DNA from: Deltaproteobacteria bacterium
GTDB lineage: Bacteria; Myxococcota; SpSt-1050
Direction: 5' to 3'
Assembly: GCA_026416535.1 (NCBI GenBank)
Contig: JAOAFA010000079.1
Coordinates: forward strand, 1 to 41,346
Length of the DNA stretch: 41,346 bases
Positions 27,267 to 36,661 of this stretch are shown here, piece by piece. The first letter of the stretch is position 1. Each line of letters opens with the position of its first letter. The notes beneath the pieces were generated by a model that did not search any database, was not told the DNA's origin, and saw nothing but the letters and a program-made list of their open reading frames with translations. A program made the position numbers and the translations under genes.

Positions 27267-27806
27267 TTAAACAATAGTTATATTTTCAAGTGAATTAATT
27301 CTTCTTAGAACAGAACCGTCCAATTCTAATGACCCAATTTTAACTATTGCCCCACCAATGATCTCTTTCCTAATAACAGAATTCAAAATCACCTTCTTGC
27401 CAATTATATCAGAAAGTTCTTTTTCTGCCTTTGAAATCAATGACGCATCGATTGGATATGCACTAATAAATTCACCTCTCAAGACACCTTCTTTCTTATC
27501 AATCTCTTCATCTATAATCTCAACTACGCTTTTCAAATAGTGCAGTCGATAATTTGAAAACATCACCATAACAAGATTACTTACAACTCTATGACATCCA
27601 AGTTTCTTTAGGACATTTTCAAGTATACTCTTTCTCTTATCTATAGCCAAAACAGGTTTCGAAAGAACCTCACCAAGCTCTAGAGAACTAGAGATAGTAT
27701 TCAACACACTTACCAGTTGGTCCCTAAAGCTTCTGAGCTCCTCTTCACTTGAAGAACTCTTTATGATTGCCCTCGCATATGCCCTGGCGGCGCTCTTCTT
27801 TATCAT
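27267..27806 (-). CDS. atpH: ATP synthase F1 delta subunit (OSCP)
   Basis: 179 residues. N-terminal six-helix domain starting A-A-R-A-Y-A-R-A-I and the conserved C-terminal I-I-G-G-A-I-V-K-I-G-S-L-E-L-D-G-S-V-L-R-R-I in pieces (about 147-170). It joins the peripheral stalk to the F1 head. Its ATG overlaps the atpF stop by 4 nt (ATGA), a sign of coupling. Confidence 0.95.
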   Translation of the reverse strand: MIKKSAARAYARAIIKSSSSEEELRSFRDQLVSVLNTISSSLELGEVLSKPVLAIDKRKSILENVLKKLGCHRVVSNLVMVMFSNYRLHYLKSVVEIIDEEIDKKEGVLRGEFISAYPIDASLISKAEKELSDIIGKKVILNSVIRKEIIGGAIVKIGSLELDGSVLRRINSLENITIV

Positions 27807-28420
27807 ATAATATACCCAAACCTCTTCCTATCCATACTTTTAATTGAATCCACAAACTCTTCCACAATCTGCCTATCGCGCTCTTGAGTATATTGACTAA
27901 TGACCATCTGAAGTGCTTTATCAGTAGCATTCCTCATTATTTGCCTCACTATCTCCTTCTTAATCTCGAGAGACTCAAATAGAATCGTCTGTTCCGCAGA
28001 ACTGATTAAGGACCTTGCGGTCCTTTTAGCATGGTTTAAGATATCCTCCTTCTCCTTTTTTGCCATATCAATATACTCTTCTATAATCGCCCTTTGGTAG
28101 TAATCACTCCTACTTAACTTTCCCTCAATCTCCTTTAATTTCGATATAGCCTCATCTCTTATCCTAATAGACTCATCCATTTGTCTCTTCATATTTTCAT
28201 AACGTTCATTAAAAAACTTACCAACCCTCTTTTTCAAAACAAAGCCGAGAAATCCAAAAAGGACTACAAAGTTAAATATGAACCAAGCAACAGGTGGGTT
28301 CTCAGTATCCCAACCAAACCAGTTGATATGCTCGGCCCCACCATGTCCGCCCCCGTGTCCAGCTGATAGATCAGCCGTAATACCAAAAATAATGATTAAA
28401 AAAACTACTACCCTACTCAT
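27803..28420 (-). CDS. atpF: ATP synthase F0 subunit b with cleavable-type leader
   Basis: 205 residues, longer than the usual 155-170. Residues 1-20 look like a signal peptide (S-R-V-V-V-F-L-I-I-I-F-G then A-D-L-S-A-G), followed by a short Gly/His stretch (G-H-G-G-G-H-G-G) and a membrane helix (about 46-62) leading to the long coiled-coil stator. The leader plus His/Gly patch resembles b subunits of deltaproteobacteria as I know them. It pairs with the b' subunit just upstream as a heterodimeric peripheral stalk. Starts 17 nt after atpF'. Confidence 0.92.
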   Translation of the reverse strand: MSRVVVFLIIIFGITADLSAGHGGGHGGAEHINWFGWDTENPPVAWFIFNFVVLFGFLGFVLKKRVGKFFNERYENMKRQMDESIRIRDEAISKLKEIEGKLSRSDYYQRAIIEEYIDMAKKEKEDILNHAKRTARSLISSAEQTILFESLEIKKEIVRQIMRNATDKALQMVISQYTQERDRQIVEEFVDSIKSMDRKRFGYII

Positions 28421-28437
28421 ACCCTATTCATATTCTT

Positions 28438-28866
28438 CTACTTAAGCTGACCTTTCAATATCTTCTCAGCAATCTGTTTACTAATCATATCTACTTGAAT
28501 TGAGGCCTCCGCCATAATCTTTTCCTTATCCCTCCTCAGACTTTCCCTTCCCTTTTCAATAATCTCTGCTACCTCTAATCGGGCCTTATGAATAATCTCT
28601 TCTCTCTCCAAATTCGCCTCATCCTTTATTTTCTCATACTCCGCCCTTGCCTCCTCTCTCGCCGATTTCACCAACTCATCGAATCTCTTCGAAAGCTCTT
28701 CTACTCTCCTATTAATCTCCTCCGCCTCTTTTCTATACCCTACCAAAACCTCATCCCTCTTTTTAAGTCTCTTCAAGTAAGGATCGAAAAGGATAAATTT
28801 TAGAGATACTACAAGCACTACGAAAAGGATAAGTTGTATAAATAAGGTATAATCTAAATCTATCAT
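28438..28866 (-). CDS. ATP synthase F0 subunit b' (second stator subunit)
   Basis: 142 residues: short N-terminus, one membrane helix (about 8-27), F-D-P-Y-L-K-R-L-x-K-R-D, then a continuous charged coiled coil to the end, with the A-E-x-I-L-K-G-type b C-terminus. It lacks the leader and Gly/His patch of its neighbour. First gene of the ATP synthase operon. No atpB (a) or atpE (c) lies nearby; in the deltaproteobacterial arrangement those are in a separate locus. No clear Shine-Dalgarno before the ATG. Confidence 0.92.
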   Translation of the reverse strand: MIDLDYTLFIQLILFVVLVVSLKFILFDPYLKRLKKRDEVLVGYRKEAEEINRRVEELSKRFDELVKSAREEARAEYEKIKDEANLEREEIIHKARLEVAEIIEKGRESLRRDKEKIMAEASIQVDMISKQIAEKILKGQLK

Positions 28867-28933
28867 CTTTTTACAAGTGATTCATAAATTTTTCATAGAA
28901 TCCCACAACAACCTTTTTTCAGTTAACACATCA

Positions 28934-28949
28934 TGACGCACTATGTCAA
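28934..28949 (-). promoter_or_regulatory. Candidate -35 region and palindromic site before the ATP synthase operon
   Basis: Minus strand TTGACA at 28949-28944 is a perfect -35 box; with 17-nt spacing the -10 would be TTAACT, which is poor. The box overlaps an imperfect palindrome TGACGCACTATGTCA (28934-28948) that matches the perfect palindrome at 3371-3385 in 12 of 15 positions. It lies in the 145-nt gap shared with the divergent histidine kinase gene. Confidence 0.4.
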
Positions 28950-29011
28950 TAAAAATTCAATCAATTTTCAATTTGATTTTTTAATTTAACCTGAATAAAT
29001 TATATAAATGT

Positions 29012-31384
29012 ATGGGATCCGATATAACGATAGTAAATCGTGAAGAGATATTGGATTTAATACCTGAGGGGATCCAGATCCTTGATAAAGAACTTAGATA
29101 TGTATTTGTAAATAAGGCTTTTGCAAATCAATCAGGGGAGACTGTGGAAAGGCTGATTGGGAAGGGGATTGAAGAAGTATACCCCGACATTAAAGGGACT
29201 GAGCTTCAGAGAAAAATACTTAATTCTGTAAAAAACAATACTATAGAAGAGCTAACAAGTGAGACTGTCACACCTGGTGGCAGGAAAGGATACTTCTTAA
29301 TAAAGATCACACCTTACGACAACATGGTGATTATATTGTCGTCTGATATATCAGCCCACAAGCAGAGAGAAGATAGAATTATTTTGCTCAACCGCTTATT
29401 AAAAAGCATAAGGGAGATAAACCAACTGATAATAAAGGAAAGGGAGAGAAATAGACTCATTAAATCTGCCTGCAAAATCCTGCTCGACTCACTGTTATTC
29501 AGGATCATAGCAATTCTGCTCTGGGAAGACAAAGGGGTTCAACATTTTTCCCTAAGTGGTGATAATAGACTACTTTCAGAACTAGGCGAATTAATCAACT
29601 CTAATAGATTACCTGAGTGTATAAGAAGATCTCACTCAGCAAGCATCATGTTTATATGTAGAGATGAGGTAGAACTCTGCAAAGATTGTACCTGTTCCCA
29701 AAACTACTGCAAGGGTATGAACACAATTGTTATTCCCATATCTTATGGAATAAAAAATTACGGTGTTTTATTTTGCATAGCAGAAAGAAAGATTACCACA
29801 GGAGATGAAGAACTATCCCTATTAAAAGAAATATGCAGTGATATTGGTTTTTCAATTCATAACGCAGATATAGAAAAAAAACTAGGAAAATCACTCAGGA
29901 TGATCGAAAACTTTATGAACCACATAGACAGCATTATGGTCATCCTAGATCAGCACAACAATATAGAATACATAAATCCCCACATAAAAAATTTTGGTTT
30001 TGATGATGCCGAACTTTTGGGCAAGTCACTTCTACAAATAATTATAAGCAGCGAACAGGATTTTGTTACCAACGCATTAGGAGATATTAAAACTGGGAAG
30101 ACAAGAGAGTTTGAAATTCACCTTACCGACCACCAAAAGAAAATACATACTTTCAGTGCAAAGGGCAGGCTGCTTACAAATGAAGATGGGGAGCCAATAA
30201 CAGTTTTGATAATGGACGACATAACAGAAAAAAAACTAATAGAACAGCAGATGTTGGTTGCTCAGAAACTTGAATCCATTGGCAGACTTGCAGGTGGAAT
30301 AGCACATGATTTTAACAATATATTATCTGTGATCTTAAATCACGCCGACTTTGCACTGAATAATAGCAAAAGTGACGAAAGTATCTTAGAAAATATAAGG
30401 AGTATAAAGAGTGCTGGATTAAAAGCCGCTAATCTGACAAGACAGTTATTATCGTTCAGTCGACGTACAATAATAGAACCAAAAATAATTGATATAAATA
30501 GTTTCATCTTAAATTTTATTAAGTTTATGAAAAGGGTTATAGGAGAAAACATCAAAATCGAAACTTCCTTAAATAACAACGTAAAGACAGTAAAAGTTGA
30601 CCCCGGACACCTGGATCAAATCCTCATAAACCTCATGATTAATGCGCGGGATGCCATGCCAAAAGGAGGAAAGATTACAATCACCACTGATAGCATCTTC
30701 CTAAATGAAGATTATAGACTAAAAAAATTTAACCTCAAAGCAGGGGAATATTCAGTAATCATTGTATCAGATACCGGAATAGGAATGGATGAAACGGTTA
30801 TGGAAAAGATATTTGAACCTTTCTTTACTACAAAAGAAAAGGATAAAGGGACGGGATTGGGACTTTCAACTGTCTACGGGCTTGTCCGTCAGTACAACGG
30901 AGATATCTTTGTTTATAGTGAGGTAGAACACGGAACCACTTTTAAGATATATCTTCCATCAATAACAGACAAACAAGAAGAGAAAACCGGAGAGGATGAG
31001 ATTGTGAACCTAAATGGAAATGAGACCATTCTTCTTGTAGAAGATGATCCCATGGTAAGGGATATTACCGCGAGGATCCTCAAGACAAGTGGATATAAAG
31101 TATTATCTGCATCCTCTCCTTCAGAGGCATTAAAACTGATATCTGAAACAAATGAAAAAATTGACCTTCTATTAAGTGACATTATCATGCCCGATATAAA
31201 CGGCGTTGAGTTATCAAAAATGATCCTTGCAAAGCTTCCGAATTTAAAGATACTTCTTATGTCGGGATATACGGAGGATACCCTCTCAGGTCTTAATATC
31301 AAACAGAGACCCATTGATATTATTCAAAAACCATTCGACTCAATGGCCCTAAGAAAAAAGATTAGAGAAGTCTTAAACAAATGA
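29012..31384 (+). CDS. Hybrid histidine kinase: PAS-GAF-PAS-HisKA-HATPase-receiver
   Basis: 790 residues, no membrane segment, so cytoplasmic. PAS (about 5-115); GAF (about 130-290) with a six-Cys cluster (C203, C216, C223, C226, C228, C233) that could hold a metal, iron-sulfur centre or redox switch; second PAS (about 297-408); HisKA with phospho-acceptor His432 in G-G-I-A-H-D-F-N-N; HATPase with the N box N-A-R-D-A-M-P and G boxes D-T-G-I-G-M and G-T-G-L-G-L; C-terminal receiver (about 670-790) with D678/D679, phospho-Asp723 and Lys773. Its partner output protein is not in the window. It is divergent from the ATP synthase operon. A weak promoter (TTGATT 28973, TAAATT 28996) would give a nearly leaderless message, and no Shine-Dalgarno is seen. 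Confidence 0.93.
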   Translation: MGSDITIVNREEILDLIPEGIQILDKELRYVFVNKAFANQSGETVERLIGKGIEEVYPDIKGTELQRKILNSVKNNTIEELTSETVTPGGRKGYFLIKITPYDNMVIILSSDISAHKQREDRIILLNRLLKSIREINQLIIKERERNRLIKSACKILLDSLLFRIIAILLWEDKGVQHFSLSGDNRLLSELGELINSNRLPECIRRSHSASIMFICRDEVELCKDCTCSQNYCKGMNTIVIPISYGIKNYGVLFCIAERKITTGDEELSLLKEICSDIGFSIHNADIEKKLGKSLRMIENFMNHIDSIMVILDQHNNIEYINPHIKNFGFDDAELLGKSLLQIIISSEQDFVTNALGDIKTGKTREFEIHLTDHQKKIHTFSAKGRLLTNEDGEPITVLIMDDITEKKLIEQQMLVAQKLESIGRLAGGIAHDFNNILSVILNHADFALNNSKSDESILENIRSIKSAGLKAANLTRQLLSFSRRTIIEPKIIDINSFILNFIKFMKRVIGENIKIETSLNNNVKTVKVDPGHLDQILINLMINARDAMPKGGKITITTDSIFLNEDYRLKKFNLKAGEYSVIIVSDTGIGMDETVMEKIFEPFFTTKEKDKGTGLGLSTVYGLVRQYNGDIFVYSEVEHGTTFKIYLPSITDKQEEKTGEDEIVNLNGNETILLVEDDPMVRDITARILKTSGYKVLSASSPSEALKLISETNEKIDLLLSDIIMPDINGVELSKMILAKLPNLKILLMSGYTEDTLSGLNIKQRPIDIIQKPFDSMALRKKIREVLNK

Positions 31385-31446
31385 TATTTTATCTTGCAAA
31401 ACCACAATTTTGAATTAAGCTTTTATACTAAAGTGGAGGAGTTTTT

Positions 31447-33342
31447 ATGAAAAGACACTTATTTTTTTTAGTATCTGTACTTACCATATACATTGCTTGT
31501 TCGGATGAGAGTTCAGATGATTTCATTTCAGATTCAATTTCCAAAGACACATCTTTGGACATAGATCCTGTAGATAAAGAGGAGATGAAAGACATAGATG
31601 ATATCTCGTTTGCAGATCTAAGTCTAAGAGATGCGACAGAGATTACTGACACAACAATCTCTGACTCTGGAGGTGATGGAGACAACAATGATATAATAGT
31701 CATTCAAGATGTATCCACTGAGTTAGGTATAGGTGATATCATTATTACAGATATTCTGGATATACACTATCAAGACACAGGAACGGATAATATCATGTAT
31801 GATATAGACATAGATGCAGACGCCATGGGCGAAGATATTACAGACTCCGGGGATACGGTATCACTACCACCTATCGTCAACGAGCTCATGATAATGCCAA
31901 ACTACGGTGATACCAAACTCGGCCAATATATTGAGATCTACAATCCAAACAGATTTGACCTTGACATTAATGGATATAAGCTCAAGACCGAAAAAGATGA
32001 ATTCATTATATCTAATAAAGAATGTGACACAATAATCAAAGCTTATTCATTTATTGTTATTGGGGCAACAAAAGATCCTCTTAAAAACTCTTATGCAAAG
32101 GTCAGGTGTGAATGGAAAGACCTATTCACCCTCACAGATGCAAGACAGTTAGAGCTTCTAGGGCCAAATAATCTCTTAATTGAAAAGATCGATCTTACGA
32201 AACTTCCTACTAAAAAAGGTGCATCACTCGAAAGGAAAGGAGACAAGTTCGAACCCTCACCATCACTTATAACGTTTTTAAACGAAACAGGCCTTTACAA
32301 TGGAGACAGGGGTTCACCTTTTAAAACAAACTATAATCTAGTAATTAAAAGCAAACTATATGAATCAGAACCTCAAGAGGATAGATTTGAAAAAGAAAAT
32401 ACAGTTTACAGATATCCTGCCGATTTAGCAAAAGGTGATATAATAGCATTTCATGCAGATGTGGATAGAATAAGTGGTGATTTAAAACTATTTGCATCAT
32501 TACTCGATTCTGACGATAGATTTATAACACCTGATATCTACATATCAGACATTAGTTATGACTTTTTCATTTACCATCTTATCAAAGATACGAAAAGATA
32601 TTATTTCCAAATCCAACCTGACTTCTTCTACAAATTCAATCCGGCAAATATTGAGGCAACATACTACAGAGCCAATAGTATTAAGACCACAAAAGACCTA
32701 ATAGAGCTGCAAGTTGGAGACAAATATCAAATCACAACATACGCAACTTTTAGCCAAAATCCAAATCTGAAAGACTTCCTAATTGACAAGACTCTCCTGT
32801 CATATTCATCTAATGACCCCTATATAGCTGAGATATCAACAGATGGTGTAATCACAGGAAAGAACATTGGAACAGTCACCGTATATATCAATTATTACTA
32901 CACTGATGGAACAAGCCTAAATACAACGATGGTAGTTAATGTATATAACCAACCGCCGAATGAAACCTGTGCAACCGCTTTAGATGCTACAAACGGACTT
33001 TCAACATATAGCTCAACAATAGGCACACAAGACGACTATAACCCTAAAGAATGCATATTCTCCATGTTCTCTGGTGGTGACATTGTCTACTATGTTGACG
33101 CGGAACCTAATGCAATATACGAGGTGATCGTTACACCCTATGCAAGCTTTGACCCCATGATTTATGTCTACGACGATTGTAGCAAAAATGAATGCCTTTA
33201 TGGAACAGTCCTCAACGGTGCAGGTGCCCCAGAAAAACTAACATTCAAGAACGAGACATTCTCCAAAAAGCGATTTTATATTATAATTGATGGAGAGGCT
33301 GGGGATGAGGGCTCATTTCAACTTACTATAACTAAAAAATGA
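31447..33342 (+). CDS. Asp-rich multidomain lipoprotein: LTD, BIG2-like and C-terminal PPC-like domains
   Basis: 631 residues. Lipoprotein signal peptide with I-Y-I-A-C18. Residues 19-138 are an acidic stalk made largely of Asp, Ser, Ile and Thr. A lamin-tail domain (about 141-290) has the typical N-E-L-M-I-M-P and Y-I-E-I-Y-N-P-N segments. A BIG2-like fold (about 420-500) shows S-S-N-D-P-Y-I-A-E-I-S-T-D-G-V-I-T-G. The C-terminus (about 503-630) resembles the bacterial pre-peptidase C-terminal domain (E-T-C-A-T-A, F-D-P-M-I-Y-V-Y-D-D-C). No enzyme domain is seen; a cell-surface adhesive or structural role is inference. GGAGGA precedes the ATG. It converges on yjbQ with a 7-nt gap. Confidence 0.85.
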   Translation: MKRHLFFLVSVLTIYIACSDESSDDFISDSISKDTSLDIDPVDKEEMKDIDDISFADLSLRDATEITDTTISDSGGDGDNNDIIVIQDVSTELGIGDIIITDILDIHYQDTGTDNIMYDIDIDADAMGEDITDSGDTVSLPPIVNELMIMPNYGDTKLGQYIEIYNPNRFDLDINGYKLKTEKDEFIISNKECDTIIKAYSFIVIGATKDPLKNSYAKVRCEWKDLFTLTDARQLELLGPNNLLIEKIDLTKLPTKKGASLERKGDKFEPSPSLITFLNETGLYNGDRGSPFKTNYNLVIKSKLYESEPQEDRFEKENTVYRYPADLAKGDIIAFHADVDRISGDLKLFASLLDSDDRFITPDIYISDISYDFFIYHLIKDTKRYYFQIQPDFFYKFNPANIEATYYRANSIKTTKDLIELQVGDKYQITTYATFSQNPNLKDFLIDKTLLSYSSNDPYIAEISTDGVITGKNIGTVTVYINYYYTDGTSLNTTMVVNVYNQPPNETCATALDATNGLSTYSSTIGTQDDYNPKECIFSMFSGGDIVYYVDAEPNAIYEVIVTPYASFDPMIYVYDDCSKNECLYGTVLNGAGAPEKLTFKNETFSKKRFYIIIDGEAGDEGSFQLTITKK

Positions 33343-33349
33343 TAAATTA

Positions 33350-33769
33350 CTAAACCTTGTAAATGTGTACTACAACAACCCTATCCCTTGGTCTGTGATC
33401 AAATTCCGCAAGTACAATTTGTTGCCATCTTCCCAATACAGGTTCATTATTCTCTATCGGAAAAACAAAAGACTGTCCCAAAAGAGTTGCCCTTAGATGT
33501 GAATACCCGTTGTCATCATCCCAAGTAGCATTGTGCAGATAATCTCTATCTTTAGGGATCAACTCCCCCAAAAACTCTCTCACATCTTTTGCAAGACCAC
33601 TCTCGTATTCCATAGTCAATATGGAGGCCGTAGAACCTACAACAAATACTACTCCAAAGCCATCCTCTGCACCACTCTCCTTTACACAACAACGAACATC
33701 AGAGGTTATATCTATAAGATCATCCTCTCCCTTGGTCTTCTTTGTAATCCTATACTTAAATAATTTCAT
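33350..33769 (-). CDS. YjbQ/UPF0047 family protein
   Basis: 139 residues from the chosen ATG. Shows the family pattern: D-L-I-D-I-T-S-D-V near the N-terminus, V-F-V-x-G-S-T-A-S-I (normally H-T-T-A-x-L, so the His is replaced by Gly and one Thr by Ser), the central N-D-N-G-Y-S-H-L-R-A-T-L-L-G-Q segment and the C-terminal L-G-x-W-Q-Q-I-V-L-A-E-F-D-H-R-P-R. Members are linked to thiamine-phosphate synthase side activity, but the physiological role is unsettled. The frame stays open to an ATG at 33799; 33769 is preferred since the family starts close to this point, while 33778 is also possible. No strong ribosome site separates them. Confidence 0.85.
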   Translation of the reverse strand: MKLFKYRITKKTKGEDDLIDITSDVRCCVKESGAEDGFGVVFVVGSTASILTMEYESGLAKDVREFLGELIPKDRDYLHNATWDDDNGYSHLRATLLGQSFVFPIENNEPVLGRWQQIVLAEFDHRPRDRVVVVHIYKV

Positions 33770-34155
33770 AATGTGCATCTTCAAATACAAAATAATCAAT
33801 AAGTCAAATATTTTCCACCTACCTAACTTTAACTCTCACGATGTTGTGAAATATACATAAGAATCCCCTACTAAAGGCTTCCTCTACCAATTGAGGATGA
33901 AAACAAGGCTAAATCTTTTTTCGACACCCTATTTAAATACTGACCTATTACCTTAGACATATACCAACACCGCTTTCTGGGGGGAAAGAAGAGAAAACAT
34001 GAGAGGATAATTAACTAGGTATCTCTATCAAAACAAACAACAATTAACTCGGAGATTTATAATCTCTGTTCCATCATAGACAAAAATAAGAGCTAATGAA
34101 AGGATTAATTTGGAGATTCTTACGTAAACCTTTTTAAAATCAGAATTAGAAGGTT
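33770..34155. other. 386-nt intergenic region, nothing firm
   Basis: AT-rich DNA between two leftward genes. It has a 16-nt D-arm-like piece (33881-33896) without the rest of a tRNA, and a weak inverted repeat AAACCTT/AAGGTTT (about 34128-34156) after the phosphoesterase stop that lacks a T-run. No convincing frame on either strand. Confidence 0.35.
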
Positions 34156-36660
34156 TTACCTAAATAAATGTGGATACTCAATTTTCAAATAATCTCTCAG
34201 GACCTCATGCATTTCATGATTTCTTGGTGAATCCGGCTCTGAAAAATCCATTAGAAGTGATTTTTCTGCAAGGGGTCTCAATCTTATATCGAGGCTATGA
34301 ATTGGAGGAATTATTTTATCCTCTATTCTCCTCGGTTCTGCCTTATAAGGTCTAAAGTCAGGTGTATTAGTAAATACATCGAGCATCGGCGCAGCCCTCA
34401 AATCTGTCTGATACAATGATTCAAGTCCCAAGATCAACTCAAATGTTTTATAAAAAGAGGGAAAACTATACTGAATCGAGGAGACATACCCTCTCTTGAC
34501 ATATGGTCCTATTGCCAGACAGACTGTACGATGAGAATCAATATGGTCAGAACCACTCTGTGGGTCATCTTGAACTACAAATACTACCGACTCTTTCCAG
34601 AAAATTGAATTACTCAAATACTCTATGACAAGTCCCAAGGCATAATCATTATCTGAGACCATTGAGTCAGGAGCAAGTTTACCTGGACTTACACCATAGG
34701 TATGATCGTTGGGAAGAAGCATAAATATAAAAGTAGGCATTCTCTCTGGATTCTTTTCCCACTCTTTTAGCCTGTCTCTAAAATAATTAGCCCTTTCCTC
34801 ATCTTTGGGTGACATATTCCAGATTACTCCACCAGGCCATTTCCTATCCACATACTTTTCAAACCTCGGCTTTCTCCCATAGAGTCCCTCGAGGTCAGCC
34901 ATAACTCCAACAGCCTCCCCATAGACCATAAAGTTAATCCTATTTTTTAAAAGATAATGGAAGAAAAACTCAGAGGCTGGATAACTAGCTGGTTCAACAC
35001 CTGGCAAGAATAATCTTGATTCATCACCTATAAGCCAATTTCTCTCAATATAATCATTTGTGGTAGAGGAGGTAAGCCATATATGCCCTTGCACAGAGAC
35101 CTCTGATTCAGCATAGCAATTGTCAAAGACTGCAAACTCACGAGCAAGCTTATGTGTATTTGGGGTAAACATCTCACCAAACATCAAAAGTGATGGATCC
35201 GTCTTGACGCCTTCCATATCACCAAAAACCTGATCGAATGTCTTATTTTCCTTAATGATAAATATGATGTGCTTTATTGGGGATTTATAATTTTTGTTAA
35301 TTGGCACAGGAGAATTTATATTTTCGCACGGGAACTCATAATATCGAGAAGGTCTTGAATTATTGTTATAAACAATCTCGGAGTAAGACTTCAATTTCTT
35401 GATAATATCTTCAATCTCTATGATTGACACACTACCAAAAAGAATTTCATCTGCCTCCTCACCCTTTATGTTTGGAGAAGAACCATTGCCTTTAGCATTG
35501 AGGACAAAAATCCTTTTGTTGTCATTAGAAACTACAACTCTCACAGGGTAAAAGCCAACAGGTATCCTGCCCAACACCTGATTATTTGTAGTATCAATTA
35601 TAGAGACCGAGTTCAAAAGAGCCTCTGCAACAAAAATGTACCTACCATCTTTTGTAATATCCATTGTAGTAGGAGATGTCCCATAAGGGACACCCTCTGG
35701 ATTTAACTTTATAACATCTGTGACCTGATTCTTTGATGTATCAATCACTGATATATCATCTGTATCACTATTTGCCACATATATGAATCTTCCATCTGGT
35801 GACATCACTATGCCCTCAGGATTCTTTCCAACATTAATATTTGCAATTACAGACATTAAGTTCAGGTCAACGACTGATACTGTATTATCACCCCAATTAG
35901 ACACATACAACCTACTTTCATCTTTACTCAGCTGGAGCCAAAATGGATATGCGTAAGGTAACTCATTTGTATGAATCCCTACCCTTATCGAACCCCTTAA
36001 CTGCAAGGTCCCATTATTATCTATAATCGCTACTTTATCACCCAAATGCTGAGCAACATATATTTTCGATTCATCTTTACTCAATACTAAATGTCCAATA
36101 AACCCTGAAAGAGAAATAGAATTAATCCTATGGATCGAACCCTGATCATCAATTTTTAAAATAAGGACATTATTGTTTGCTCCTCCGGATGCATAAATTG
36201 TTCTATTATCCTTCGAAAGATACAATCCCAAGAAATTTCCGTATTTACCCTCAAGTGGATATTTATGTATGACTTCTCCTATACCTAAATCTACAACCTG
36301 GAGATACTTCTTACCATCAAGTGTTCTACCTCCGTTTGAGACAACAAGCCAATTTTTATCCGGAATTTCAATTACATTCATAGGGAAGGTATTGACAGTT
36401 ATATTCTTACCTATCGGTGTAATCATCCTACCATCTATTAGAAGTATCCCATCCGATGTCCTCCCAGGTCTTTGATATGCTATCTGATTTACATTGTAAT
36501 CACACCTTCTTACTTCAGTATCCAAACCAGCTATGTCTCCACCAACCCCAATATCAACAAACACACCCTCATCACTCAGATAAGTACCATCCCTCTCCCC
36601 ACACCCATAGATAACCATAATTAGCGAAATTTTGAGAAGTATTAGTAAGAATAATTTCAT
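34156..36660 (-). CDS. Lipoprotein with YVTN beta-propeller and PF04185-type phosphoesterase
   Basis: 834 residues. Signal peptide with I-Y-G-C20. Residues 90-420 form a beta-propeller of YVTN-type repeats (S-P-D-G-R-F-I-Y-V-A-N, S-V-I-D-T). Residues 462-760 match the phospholipase C/acid phosphatase-like phosphoesterase family: I-K-E-N-K-T-F-D-Q-V-F-G-D (metal-binding Glu/Asn region), N-D-H-T-Y-G (651-656) and D-D-P-Q-S-G-S-D-H-I-D-S-H-R (698-711). The natural substrate is unknown; phosphate esters at the cell surface are likely. The start at 36660 is chosen over the longer frame (36684) because GGAGG sits 8 nt upstream and the signal peptide begins here. A palindromic promoter lies just upstream. 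Confidence 0.9.
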   Translation of the reverse strand: MKLFLLILLKISLIMVIYGCGERDGTYLSDEGVFVDIGVGGDIAGLDTEVRRCDYNVNQIAYQRPGRTSDGILLIDGRMITPIGKNITVNTFPMNVIEIPDKNWLVVSNGGRTLDGKKYLQVVDLGIGEVIHKYPLEGKYGNFLGLYLSKDNRTIYASGGANNNVLILKIDDQGSIHRINSISLSGFIGHLVLSKDESKIYVAQHLGDKVAIIDNNGTLQLRGSIRVGIHTNELPYAYPFWLQLSKDESRLYVSNWGDNTVSVVDLNLMSVIANINVGKNPEGIVMSPDGRFIYVANSDTDDISVIDTSKNQVTDVIKLNPEGVPYGTSPTTMDITKDGRYIFVAEALLNSVSIIDTTNNQVLGRIPVGFYPVRVVVSNDNKRIFVLNAKGNGSSPNIKGEEADEILFGSVSIIEIEDIIKKLKSYSEIVYNNNSRPSRYYEFPCENINSPVPINKNYKSPIKHIIFIIKENKTFDQVFGDMEGVKTDPSLLMFGEMFTPNTHKLAREFAVFDNCYAESEVSVQGHIWLTSSTTNDYIERNWLIGDESRLFLPGVEPASYPASEFFFHYLLKNRINFMVYGEAVGVMADLEGLYGRKPRFEKYVDRKWPGGVIWNMSPKDEERANYFRDRLKEWEKNPERMPTFIFMLLPNDHTYGVSPGKLAPDSMVSDNDYALGLVIEYLSNSIFWKESVVFVVQDDPQSGSDHIDSHRTVCLAIGPYVKRGYVSSIQYSFPSFYKTFELILGLESLYQTDLRAAPMLDVFTNTPDFRPYKAEPRRIEDKIIPPIHSLDIRLRPLAEKSLLMDFSEPDSPRNHEMHEVLRDYLKIEYPHLFR

Positions 36661-36661
36661 T

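Noticed and set aside
33881-33896. tRNA D-arm-like piece (minus strand CCTCAATTGGTAGAGG) suggesting a tRNA or tRNA remnant
   Set aside because: The following anticodon-like hairpin has a mismatch, and there is no T-arm or acceptor stem. A chance match or very old remnant; not called as a gene.
34128-34156. Inverted repeat AAACCTT/AAGGTTT as a terminator of the phosphoesterase gene
   Set aside because: Only 7 bp, long loop and no T-run after it on the minus strand.
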